A DNA stretch of 64,000 bases, taken from Caprella mutica (Eukaryota; Arthropoda; Malacostraca; Amphipoda; Caprellidae). Below are positions 53,081 to 64,000 of the stretch, one piece after another. The stretch's first letter is position 1, and each line of letters begins with the position of its first letter. The DNA lies in assembly GCA_947561585.1 (NCBI GenBank), contig CANNZV010001854.1, positions 1 to 64,000 of the forward strand. Reading direction: 5' to 3'. The position numbers and the translations under genes were made by a program. The notes under the pieces were generated by a model, which saw only the letters and a list, made by a program, of their open reading frames with translations, had not been told where the DNA came from and made no database searches.

Positions 53081-55855
53081 TAGTCAGCATACTGTTAAGG
53101 ACATAGAGTATAATCTGTCAATGTGGTCAGCATACTGTCTGGGTCGTAGAGTTTTCTCTGTCTATGTGGTTAACATACTGTCAAAGACGGAAAGTATTCT
53201 CTTTCAGGAATAAATATCTGCTGATTTACAGGGAAATAGAGTATTCTCTATCTCTATATGGTCATCATACTATTAGGAACGTAGATTATTCAATGTCCAT
53301 GTGTTCAGCATTATGTGAATAACATAGAGATTATTCTGTCTACGTTGTCAATATACTGTCAGGGACGTAGTGTATTTTCTGTCTATGTGGTCAGCAAACT
53401 GTGTGGGTCGTAGAGTTTTCTCCGTCTATGTAGTCAGGATACTGTCATGGACATAGAGTATAATCTGACGATGTGATCAGCATAGTGTCTGAGTTTAGAG
53501 TATATTTTTTCTATGTTGTCAGCATACTGTTGAGAACATAGTTTATAATCTGTCTATGTGGTAACCATGCTGTCAGGTGTAGATTATTCTCTGTCTATGT
53601 GGTCGGCATACTTTAAGAACCGTAGAGTTTTTTTTATCTCTGTGGTCAACATACTGTTGAGAACATAGAGTAGTACATGTCTCTTTGGTCAGCATACTGT
53701 CAGGGTCGTTGAGTATTCTTTGTATATGTGGTCAGTATACTGTCAGATACGTAAAATATTCTTTGTCGCTGTGGTAAGAATACTGTCTGGATCGTGAAAT
53801 ATTCTCTGTCTATGTGGTCAGCATACTGGCAGGAACGTAGAATATTCTATGTCTATGTGGTCAACATACTGACAAAAACGGAAAGTATTCTCTCTCAGGA
53901 ATAAATATCTGCATATTTACAGGGAAGTAGAGTATTCTCTATCTATATATTCAGCTTACTATCAGAGACGTAGGATATTCTCATTCTATGTGGTCAGCAT
54001 ACTGTCAGGGCCGTAGAGTTTTTTTGTCAGCATACTGTTATCAACATATAGTATAATCTGTCTATGTGGTTAGCATACTGTCAGATACATAAAATTTTCT
54101 TTTTCTTCGTTGTCCGAATACCGTCAGGGTCGTAGAATATTCTCTGTGTATGTGGTCAGCATACTGTCATGCACGTATTGTATTTTTTCTCTATGTAGCC
54201 AGCATACTGTTTAGAACATAGAGTATCATCTGTCTATGTAGTCAGCATACTGTTAAGGACATAGAGTATAATCTGTCAATGTGGTCAGCATACTGTCTGG
54301 GTCGTAGAGTTTTCTCTGTCTATGTGGTCAACATACTGTCAAAGACGGAAAGTATTCTTTCTCAGGAATAAATATCTGCTGATTTACAGGGAAATAGAGT
54401 ATTCTCTATCTCTATATGGTCAGCATACTATCAGGAACGTAGATTATTCAATGTCCATGTGTTCAGCATTATGTGAATAACATAGAGATTATTCTGTCTA
54501 TGTTGTCAATATACTGTCAGGGACGTAGTGTATTTTCTGTCTATGTGGTCAGCAAACTGTGTGGGTCGTAGAGTTTTCTCCGTCTATGTAGTCAGGATAC
54601 TGTCATGGACATAGAGTATAATCTGACGATGTGATCAGCATAGTGTCTGAGTTTAGAGTATATTTTTTCTATGTTGTCAGCATACTGTTGAGAACATAGT
54701 TTATAATCTGTCTATGTGGTAACCATGCTGTCAGGTGTAGATTATTCTCTGTCTATGTGGTCGGCATACTTTAAGAACCGTAGAGTTTTTTTTATCTCTG
54801 TGGTCAACATACTGTTGAGAACATAGAGTAGTACATGTTTCTTTGGTCAGCATACTGTCAGGGTCGTTGAGTATTCTTTGTATATGTGGTCAGTATACTG
54901 TCAGATACGTAAAATATTCTTTGTCTCTGTGGTAAGAATACTGTCTGGATTTTGAAATATTCTCTGTCTATGTGGTCAGCATACTGGCAGGAACGTAGAA
55001 TATTCTATGTCTATGTGGTCAACATACTGACAAAAACGGAAAGTATTCTCTCTCAGGAATAAATATCTGCATATTTACAGGGAAGTAGAGTATTCTCTAT
55101 CTATATATTCAGCTTACTATCAGAGACGTAGGATATTCTCATTCTATGTAGTCAGCATACTGTCAGGGCCGTAGAGTTTTTTGTCAGCATACTGTTATCA
55201 ACATATAGTATAATCTGTCTATGTGGTTAGCATACTGTCAGATACATAAAATTTTCTTTTTCTTCGTTGTCAGAATACCGTCAGGGTCGTAGAATATTCT
55301 CTGTGTATGTGGTCAGCATACTGTCATGCACGTATTGTATTTTTTCTCTATGTAGCCAGCATACTGTTTAGAACATAGAGTATCATCTGTCTATGTAGGC
55401 AGCATACTGTTAAGGACATAGAGTATAATCTGTCAATGTGGTCAGCATACTGTCTGGGTCGTAGAGTTTTCTCTGTCTATGTGGTCAACATACTGTCAAA
55501 GACGGAAAGTATTCTCTCTCAGGAATAAATATCTGCTGATTTACAGGGAAATAGAGTATTCTCTATCTCTATATGGTCAGCATACTATCAGGAACGTAGA
55601 TTATTCAATGTCCATGTGTTCAGCATTATGTGAATAACATAGAGATTATTCTGTCTATGTTGTCAATATACTGTCAGGGACGTAGTGTATTTTCTGTCTA
55701 TGTGGTCAGCAAACTGTGTGGATCGTAGAGTTTTCTCCGTCTATGTAGTCAGGATACTGTCATGGACATAGAGTATAATCTGACGATGTGATCAGCATAG
55801 TGTCTGAGTTTAGTGTATATTTTTTCTATGTTGTCAGCATACTGTTGAGAACATA

Positions 55856-57224
55856 GTTTATAATCTGTCTATGTGGTAACCATGCTGTCAGGTGTAGATT
55901 ATTCTCTGTCTATGTGGTCGGCATACTTTAAGAACCGTAGAGTTTTTTTATCTCTGTGGTCAACATACTGTTGAGAACATAGAGTAGTACATGTCTCTTT
56001 GGTCAGCATACTGTCAGGGTCGTTGAGTATTCTTTGTATATGTGGTCAGTATACTGTCAGATACGTAAAATATTCTTTGTCTCTGTGGTAAGAATACTGT
56101 CTGGATCGTGAAATATTCTCTGTCTATGTGGTCAGCATACTGGCAGGAACGTAGAATATTCTATGTCTATGTGGTCAACATACTGACAAAAACGGAAAGT
56201 ATTCTCTCTCAGGAATAAATATCTGCATATTTACAGGGAAGTAGAGTATTCTCTATCTATATATTCAGCTTACTATCAGAGACGTAGGATATTCTCATTC
56301 TATGTGGTCAGCATACTGTCAGGGCCGTAGAGTTTTTTGTCAGCATACTGTTATCAACATATAGTATAATCTGTCTATGTGGTTAGCATACTGTCAGATA
56401 CATAAAATTTTCTTTTTCTTCGTTGTCAGAATACCGTCAGGGTCGTAGAATATTCTCTGTGTATGTGGTCAGCATACTGTCATGCACGTAGAGTTTTTTA
56501 TGTCTATGTAGGCAGCATACTGTTCAGAACATAGATTATCATCTGTTTATGTAGTCAGCATTCTGTTAAGGACATAGAATATAATCTGTCTATGTGGTCA
56601 GTATAGTATCAGGAACGTAGATTATTCAATATCCATGTGTTCAGCATTATGTGAATAACATAGAGATTATTCTGTCTATGTTGTCAATATACTGCCAGGG
56701 ACGTAGTGTATTTTTTCTCTATTTAGCCAGCATACTGTTAAGAACATAGAGTATCATCTGTTTATGTAGTCAGCATTCTGTTAAGGACATAGAGTATAAT
56801 CTGTCTATGTGGTCAGCATACTGTCTGGGTCGTAGAGTTTTCTCTGTCTATGTGGTCAACATACTGTCAAAAACGGAAAGTATTCTCTCTCAGGAATAAA
56901 TATCTGCTTATTTACAGGGAAGTAGAGTATTCTCTATCTATATGGTCAGCATACTATCAGGAACGTAGATTATTCAATGTCCATGTGTTCAGCATTATGT
57001 GAATAACATAGAGATTATTCTGTCTATATTGTCAATATTCTGTCAGGGACGTAATGTATTTTCTGTCTATGTGGTCAGCAAACTGTCTGGGTCGTAGAGT
57101 TTTCTCCGTCTATGTAGTCAGGATACTGTCAGGGACATAGAGTATAATCTGTCGATGTGATCAGCATAGTGTCTGAGTTTAGAGTATATTTTTTCTATGT
57201 TGTCAGCATACTGTTGAGAACATA
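55856..57224 (+). repeat. HOR-H unit 3 with 212-bp B/G-type insertion
   Basis: This unit is 1369 bp against 1156-1158 for its neighbours. The extra five monomers lie at about 56487-56730 and read like block B/G text (GCAGCATACTGTTCAGAAC, CAATATCCATGTGTTC, CTATTTAGCCAGCAT), not like H. The following monomers also use CTGCTTATTTAC where units 1 and 2 have CTGCTGATTTAC. The source is therefore transfer of a segment from another family, not slippage inside H. Confidence 0.8.
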
Positions 57225-58526
57225 GTTTATAATCTGTCTATGTGGTAACCATGCTGTCAGGTGTAGATTATTCTCTGTCTATGTGGTCGGCATACTTTAA
57301 GAACCGTAGAGTTTTTTTTATCTCTGTGGTCAACATACTGTTGAGAACATAGAGTAGTACATGTCTCTTTGGTCAGCATACTGTCAGGGTCGTTTAGTAT
57401 TCTTTGTATATGTGGTCAGTATACTGTCAGATATGTAAAATATTCTTTGTCTCTGTGGTAAGAATACTGTCTGGATCGTGAAATATTCTCTGTCTATGTG
57501 GTCAGCATACTGGCAGGAACGTAGAATATTCTATGTCTATGTGGTCATCATACTGACAAAAACGGAAAGTATTCTCTCTCAGGAATAAATATCTGCATAT
57601 TTACAGGGAAGTAGAGTATTCTCTATCTATATATTCAGCTTACTATCAGAGACGTAGGATATTCTCATTCTATGTGGTCAGCATACTGTCAGGGCCGTAG
57701 AGTTTTTTTGTCAGCATACTGTTATCAACATATAGTATAATCTGTCTATGTGGTTAGCATACTGTCAGATACATAAAATTTTCTTTTTCTTCGTTGTCAG
57801 AATACCGTCAGGGTCGTAGAATATTCTCTGTGTATGTGGTCAGCATACTGTCATGCACGTATTGTATTTTTTCTCTATGTAGCCAGCATACTGTTTAGAA
57901 CATAGAGTATCATCTGTCTATGTAGTCAGCATACTGTTGAGGACATAGAGTATAATCTGTCAATGTGGTCAGCATACTGTCTGGGTCGTAGAGTTTTCTC
58001 TGTCTATGTGGTCAACATACTGTCAAAAACGGAAAGTATTCTCTCTCAGGAATAAATATCTGCTTATTTACAGGGAAGTAGAGTATTCTCTATCTATATG
58101 GTCAGCATACTATCAGGAACGTAGATTATTCAATGTCCATGTGTTCAGCATTATGTGAATAACATAGAGATTATTCTGTCTATATTGTCAATATTCTGTC
58201 AGGGACGTAATGTATTTTCTGTCTATGTGGTCAGCAAACTGTCTGGGTCGTAGAGTTTTCTCCGTCTATGTAGTCAGGATACTGTCAGGGACATAGAGTA
58301 TAATCTGTCGATGTGATCAGCATAGTGTCTGAGCTTAGAGTATATTTTTTCTATGTTGTCAGCATACTGTTGAGAACATAGTTTATAATCTGTCTATGTG
58401 GTAACCATGCTGTCAGGTGTAGATTATTCTCTGTCTATGTGGTCGGCATACTTTAAGAACCGTAGAGTTTTTTTTATCTCTGTGGTCAACATACTGTTGA
58501 GAACATAGAGTAGTACATGTCTCTTT

Positions 58527-58591
58527 GGTCAGCATACTGTCAGGGTCGTTGAGTATTCTTATCTGGATCGTGAAATATTCTCTGTCTATAC
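58527..58591 (+). repeat. 65-bp out-of-register fused monomer
   Basis: The distance between consecutive GGTCAGCAT cores is 65 bp here (58527 to 58592) instead of 43. GAGTATTCTT is followed by A and then TCTGGATCGTG. In the previous H unit 65 bp separate those parts, so a net 64 bp were lost. This is 1.5 monomers, so the array was shifted out of phase locally. Confidence 0.85.
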
Positions 58592-58989
58592 GGTCAGCAT
58601 ACTGGCAGGAACGTAGAATATTCTATGTCTATGTGGTCAACATACTGACAAAAACGGAAAGTATTCTCTCTCAGGAATAAATATCTGCATATTTACAGTG
58701 AAGTAGAGTATTCTCTATCTATATATTCAGCTTACTATCAGAGACGTAGGATATTCTCATTCTATGTGGTCAGCATACTGTCAGGGCCGTAGAGTTTTTT
58801 TGTCAGCATACTGTTATCAACATATAGTATAATCTGTCTATGTGGTTAGCATACTGTCAGATACATAAAATTTTCTTTTTCTTCGTTGTCAGAATACCGT
58901 CAGGGTCGTAGAATATTCTCTGTGTATGTGGTCAGCATACTGTCATGCACGTATTGTATTTTTTCTCTATGTAGCCAGCATACTGTTTA

Positions 58990-61900
58990 GAACATAGAGT
59001 ATCATCTGTCTATGTAGTCAGCATACTGTTAAGGACATAGAGTATAATCTGTCAATGTGGTCAGCATACTGTCTGGGTCGTAGAGTTTTCTCTGTCTATG
59101 TGGTTAACATACTGTCAAAGACGGAAAGTATTCTCTTTCAGGAATAAATATCTGCTGATTTACAGGGAAATAGAGTATTCTCTATCTCTATATGGTCAGC
59201 ATACTATCAGGAACGTGGATTATTCAATGTCCATGTGTTCAGCATTATGTGAATAACATAGAGATTATTCTGTCTACGTTGTCAATATACTGTCAGGGAC
59301 GTAGTGTATTTTCTGTCTATGTGGTCAGCAAACTGTGTGGGTCGTAGAGTTTTCTCCGTCTATGTAGTCAGGATACTGTCATGGACATAGAGTATAATCT
59401 GACGATGTGATCAGCATAGTGTCTGAGTTTAGAGTATATTTTTTCTATGTTGTCAGCATACTGTTGAGTACACAGAGTATAATCTGTCTATGTGGTAATC
59501 ATGCTGTCAGGTGTAGATTATTTTCTGTCTCTGTGGTCGGCATACTCTCAGGACCGTAGAGTTTTTCTTATCTATGTGGTCAACATACTGTTGAGAACAT
59601 AGAGTATTATATGTCTCTCTGGTTAGCATACTGTCAGGGTCGTTGAGTATTCTTTGTATATGTGGTTAGTATACTGTCAGATACGTAAAATATTCTTTGT
59701 CTCTGTGGTAAGAATACTGTCAGGGTCGTGGAGTATTCTCTATCTATGTGGTCAACATACTGGCAGGGACGTAGAATATTCTATGTCTATGTGGTCAATA
59801 TACCGACAAAAAAGGAAAGTATTCTCTCTCAGGAATAAATATCTGCATATTTACAGGGAAGTAGAGTATTCTCTATCTATATAGTCAGCATACTATCAGA
59901 GACGTAGGATATTCTCATCCTATGTGGTCAGCATACTGTCAGGGCCGTAGAGTTTTTTTTGTCAGCATACTGTTATCAACATATAGTATTAGCTGTCTTT
60001 GTGGTTAGCATACTGTCAGATACATAAAATTTTCTTTTTCTTCGTTGTCAGAATACCGTCAGGGTCGTAGAAAATTCTCTGTGTATGTGGTCAGCATACT
60101 GTCATGCACGTAGAGTATTTTTTCTCTATGTAGCCAGCATACTGTTAAGAACATAGAGTATCATCTGTTTATGTAGTCAGCATTCTGTTAAGGACATAGA
60201 GTATAATCTTTCTATGTGGTCAGCATACTGTCTGGGTCGTAGAGTTTTCTCTCTCTATGTGGTCAACATACTGTCAAAGACGGAATGTATTCTCTCTCAG
60301 GAATAAATATCTGCTTATTTACATGGAAGTAGAGTATTCTCTATCTATATGGTCAGCATACTATCAGGAACGTAGATTATTCAATGTCCATGTGTTCAGC
60401 ATTATGTGAATAACATAGAGATTATTCTGTCTATGTTGTCAATATACTGTCAGGGACGTAGTGTATTTTCTGTCTATGTGGTCAGCATACTGTCTGGGTC
60501 GTAGAGTTTTCTCTGTCTATGTAGTCAGGATACTGGCAGGGACATAGAGTATAATCTGTCTATGCGATCAGTATAGTGTCTGGGTTTAGAGTATATTTTT
60601 TCTATGTTGTCAGCATACTGTTGAGAACATAAGAGTATAATCTGTTTATGTGGTAACCATGCTGTCAGGTGTAGATTATTTCCTGTCTATGTGGTCGGCA
60701 TACTCTCAGGACCGTAGAGTTTTTTTTTATCTATGTGGTCAACATACTGTTGATAACATAACGTATTATATGTCTCTCTGGTCAGCATACTGTCAGGGCC
60801 GTAGAGTATTCTTTGTATATGTGGTCAGTATACTGTCAGATACGTAAAATATTTTTTGTCTTTGTGGTAAGAATACTGTCAGGATCGTGGTGTATTCTCT
60901 GTCTATGTGGTCAGCATACTGGCAGGGACGTAGAATATTCTATGTCTATGTAGTCATCATACTGACAAAAACGGTGAGTATTCTCTCTCATGAATAAATA
61001 TGTGCATATTTACAGGGAAGTAGAGTATTCTCTATCTATATGGTCAGCATACTATCAGAGACGTAGGATATTCTCATTCCATGTGGTCAGCATACTGTCA
61101 GGGCCGTAGAGTTTTTTCGTCAGCATACTGTTATCAACATTTAGTATAATCTGTCTATGTGGTTAGCATACTGTCAGATACATAAAATTTTCTTTTTCTT
61201 CGTTGTCAGAATACCGTCAGGGTCGTAGAATATTCTCTGTGTATGTGGTCAGCATACTGTCATGCACGTAGAGTATTTTATGTCTATGTAGGCAGCATAC
61301 TGTTGAGAACATAGAGTATCATCTGTTTAAGTAGTCAGCATTCTGTTAAGGACATAGGGTATAATCTGTCTATATGGTCAGTATACTATTAGGAACGTAG
61401 ATTATTCAATATCCATGTGTTCAGCATTATGTGAATAACATAGAGATTATTCTGTCAATATTGTCAATATACTGCCAGGGACGTAGTGTATTTTTTCTCT
61501 ATTTAGCCAGCATACTGTTATGACCATAGAGTATCATCTGTTTATGTTGTCAGCATTCTGTTAAGGATATAGAGTATAATCTGTCTATGTGGTCAGCATA
61601 CTAGCTGGGTCGTAGAGTTTCCTCTGTCTATGTGGTCAACATACTGTCAAAGACGGAAAATATTCTCTCTCAGGAATAAATATCTGCTTATTTACAGGGA
61701 AGTAGAGTATTCTCTATCTATATGGTCAGCATACTATCAGGAACGTAGATTCTTCAATGTCCATGTGTACAGCATTATGTGAATAACATAGAGATTATTC
61801 TGTCTATGTTGTCAATATACTGTCAGGGACGTAGTGTATTTTCTGTCTATGTGGTCAGCATACTGTCTGGGTCGTAGAGTTTTCTCTGTCTATGTATTTA

Positions 61901-64000
61901 GGATACTGGCAGGGACATAGAGTATAATCTGTCTATGCGATCAGTATAGTGTCTGGGTTTAGAGTATATTTTTTCTATGTTGTCAGCATACTGTTGAGAA
62001 CATAGAGTATAATCTGTCTATGTGTTAACCATGCTGTCAGGTGTAGATTATTTTCTGTTTATGTGGTCGGCATACTCTCAGGACCGTAGAGTTATTTTTA
62101 TCTATGTGGTCAACATACTGTTGAGAACATAGAGTATCATATGTCTCTCTGGTCAGCATACTGTCAAGGTCGTTGAGTATTATTTGTATATGTGGTCAGT
62201 ATACTGTCAGATACGTGAAATATTTTTTGTCTCTGTGGTAAGAATACTGTCCCCTAGGGACGTGGAGTATTCTCTGTCTATGTAGTCAGGATACTATCAG
62301 GGACATAGACTATAATCTGCCTATGTGATCAGCATAGTGTCTGAGATTAGAGTATATTTTTTCTATGTTGTCAGCATACTGTTGAGAACATAGAGTTTAA
62401 TCTGTCTATGTGGTAACCATGCTGTCAGGTGTAGATTAATTTCTGTCTATGTGGTCGGCATACTGTTAGGACCGTAGAGTTTTTTTTATCTATGTGGTCA
62501 ACATACAGTTGAGAACATAGAGTATCATATGTCTCTCTGGTCAACATACTGTCAAGGTCGTTGAGTATTATTTGTATATGTGGTCAGTATACTGTCAGAT
62601 ACGTGAAATATTTTTTGTCTCTGTGGTAAGAATACTGTCCCCTAGGGACTTGGAGTATTCTCTGTCTATGTAGTCAGGATACTATCAGGGACATAGACTA
62701 TAATCTGCCTATGTGATCAGCATAGTGTCTGAGATTAGAGGATTTTTTTTCTATGTTGTCAGCATACTGTTGAGAACATAGAGTTTAATCTGTCTATGTG
62801 ATAACCATGCTGTCAGGTGTAGATTAATTTCTGTCTATGTGGTCGGCATACTGTTAGGACCGTAGAGTTTTTTTTATCTATGTGGTCAACATACAGTTGA
62901 GAACATAGAGTATTATATGTCTCTCTGGTCAGCATACTGTCAAGCACGTAGAGTATTCTCTGTATATGTGGTCAGTATACTATCAGATATGTAAAATATT
63001 CTATGTCTCTGTGGTCAGAATATTGTCAGGAACGTAGAGTAAAGTCTGTCTATGTGGTCAGCATACTGTCAGGATCGTAGAGTATTCTTTGTCTATGTGG
63101 TCAACATACTGTCAAAGACGTAAAGTATTCTCTCTCAGGAATAAATATCTGCATATTTATAGGGAAGTAGAGTATTCTCTATCTATTTAGTCAGCATACT
63201 ATCAGAGACGTAGGATATTCTCATTCTATGTGGTCAGCATACTGTCAGAGGCGTAGAGTTTTTTTTTTAGCATACTGTTATCAACATAAAGTAAAATCTG
63301 TCTATGTGGTCAGCATACTGTCAGATACGTAAAATTGTCTTTTTCTCCCATGTCAGAATACTGTCAGAATCATAGAAGATTCTCTGTGTATATGGTCAGC
63401 ATATTGTCAAAGCCTTAGAGTATTATCTGGCTATTTGGTCAGCATACTGTCATGCACGTAGAGTATTTTTTATCTATGTGGTCAGCATACTGTTAAGAAT
63501 ATAGAGTATTATATGTTTCTCTGGTCAGCATACTGTCAGGGCATAGAGTATAATCTGTCTATGTGGTCAGCATACTGTCTGGTTTCGAGTATATTTTTTC
63601 TATGTTGTCAGCATACTGTTGAGTACACAGAGTATAATCTGTCTATGTGGTAATCATGCTGTCAGGTGTAGATTATTTTCTGTCTCTGTGGTCGGCATAC
63701 TCTCAGGACCGTAGAGTTTTTCTTATCTATGTGGTCAACATACTGTTGAGAACATAGAGTATTATATGTCTCTCTGGTCAGCATACTGTCAGGATCGTTG
63801 AGTATTCTTTGTATATGTGGTTAGTATACTGTCAGATACGTAAAATATTTTTTGTCTCTGTGGTAAGAATACTGTCAGGGTCGTGGAGTATTCTCTGTCT
63901 ATGTGGTCAACATACTGGCAGAGACGTAGAATATTCTATGTCTATGTGGTCAATATACCGACAAAAAAGGAAAGTATTCTCTCTCAGGAATAAATATCTG
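58990..64000 (+). repeat. 12,576-bp superunit, copy 2 (partial)
   Basis: This copy repeats 46414-51424 and is cut by the window end. Left of the boundary the two copies differ (TGTTTAGAAC here, TGTTATGAAC at 46409), which fixes the breakpoint within a few bases of 58989/58990. It contains the fourth block G start near 59441, the G-type text at 59654-60847, both CCCTAGGG sites (62252, 62640) and block F (63284). Confidence 0.92.

Larger units (their letters stand above)
46414..58989 (+). repeat. 12,576-bp superunit, copy 1
   Basis: Everything from 46414 is found again starting at 58990, at a constant offset of 12,576 bp, until the window ends. Exact anchors are ACGTGGATTATTC at 46638/59214, GTCAGCATACTGTTAAGGAC at 46441/59017, CCCTAGGG at 49676/62252 and 50064/62640, and ACATAAAG at 50708/63284. 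I found one substitution, G to T at 50074/62650. The unit spans about 293 monomers and contains block G copy 2, an E-like segment with a 388-bp duplication, block F, block G copy 3 and the 1158-bp array. Confidence 0.92.
53081..58989 (+). repeat. HOR-H array: 1156-1158-bp units
   Basis: Five units are phased on CATAGTTTATAATCTG, with its GTTT at 53541, 54699, 55856, 57225 and 58381. The intervals are 1158, 1157, 1369 and 1156 bp, where 1158 bp is 27 monomers. Diagnostic variants are GAACCGTAGAG after CATACTTTAA, GTAGTACATGTCTC, GATCGTGAAATATTC and ATATATTCAGCTTAC. The third unit has about 212 extra bases and the fifth has a 64-bp loss. The array's left edge grades from block G copy 3. Confidence 0.88.
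1..64000 (+). repeat. 43-bp satellite DNA array filling the window
   Basis: The whole window is a head-to-tail array of a roughly 43-bp monomer. The most conserved part reads TGTGGTCAGCATACTGTC and is followed by a linker such as AGGGACGTAGAGTATTCTCT. All monomers lie in the same orientation; I found no inverted segment and no unrelated insertion. Neighbouring monomers differ strongly from each other, while blocks of many monomers recur nearly unchanged, which is the hallmark of higher-order repeats. The monomer length is not a multiple of three and TAG recurs in the tail, so open frames stay short. No gene is supported anywhere. The role is inferred: structural heterochromatin, possibly centromeric or subtelomeric. 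I do not recognise the satellite family. Confidence 0.97.

Noticed and set aside
1..64000. CRISPR array
   Set aside because: Repeats are contiguous and diverged with no unique spacers. Units are grouped in HORs, and no cas-like gene is present.
1..64000. Protein with tandem repeats (for example a silk-, mucin- or antigen-like gene)
   Set aside because: A 43-bp period and frequent one- and two-base length changes are incompatible with a maintained frame. Stops occur in all frames within a few monomers.
1..64000. Telomeric repeat, rDNA spacer or tRNA cluster
   Set aside because: No TTAGGG-type arrays, no recognisable rRNA sequence and no tRNA cloverleaf or A/B boxes were seen. The whole window is accounted for by the satellite monomers.

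Overview
The window is one uninterrupted block of tandemly repeated satellite DNA. I see no protein gene, RNA gene, transposon, CRISPR array or unique sequence in its 64 kb. The basic unit is a 43-bp monomer, AT-rich and read in one orientation throughout. It is built around a conserved TGTGGTCAGCATACTGTC core followed by an ACGTAGAGTAT-type tail. Long arrays of diverged monomers arranged in higher-order repeats (HORs) are typical of eukaryotic centromeric, pericentromeric or subtelomeric heterochromatin. I cannot name the species or the chromosome position. Recurrent CG/TG/CA alternation at fixed monomer positions suggests, but does not prove, a genome with germline cytosine methylation, such as a vertebrate or plant.

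Layout, left to right. 1-7712: five copies of a 1542/1543-bp HOR (about 36 monomers), the middle three identical as far as I can read. 7713-16650: two copies of a 4.45-4.49 kb HOR. 16651-30419: four rearranged derivatives of those two families, differing by deletions of 12 monomers, 13 monomers and 296 bp. 30420-41287: a 7356-bp HOR and a second copy that lost 1371 bp. 41100-43960: two copies of a 1412-bp HOR. 43961-58989: a mosaic of composite blocks (2532-bp and 6687-bp offsets), a 388-bp local duplication, and a 1156-1158-bp HOR array. 58990-64000: repeat of 46414-51424 at an offset of 12,576 bp, cut by the window end.

Almost every period and deletion is close to a whole number of monomers (388, 1158, 1412, 1542, 2532, 7356 and 12,576 bp are about 9, 27, 33, 36, 59, 172 and 293 units). 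This fits unequal crossover and gene conversion between aligned monomers. Three structural details stand out. The monomer is a 31-bp quasi-palindrome. A divergent AT-rich monomer carries a 7-bp-arm hairpin. A 4-bp CCCT insertion creates a CCCTAGGG palindrome that tags 15 positions and traces the array's history.

Limits: all alignments were made by eye. Block edges marked 'about' may be off by tens of bases. Copy identity is as read, not computed.
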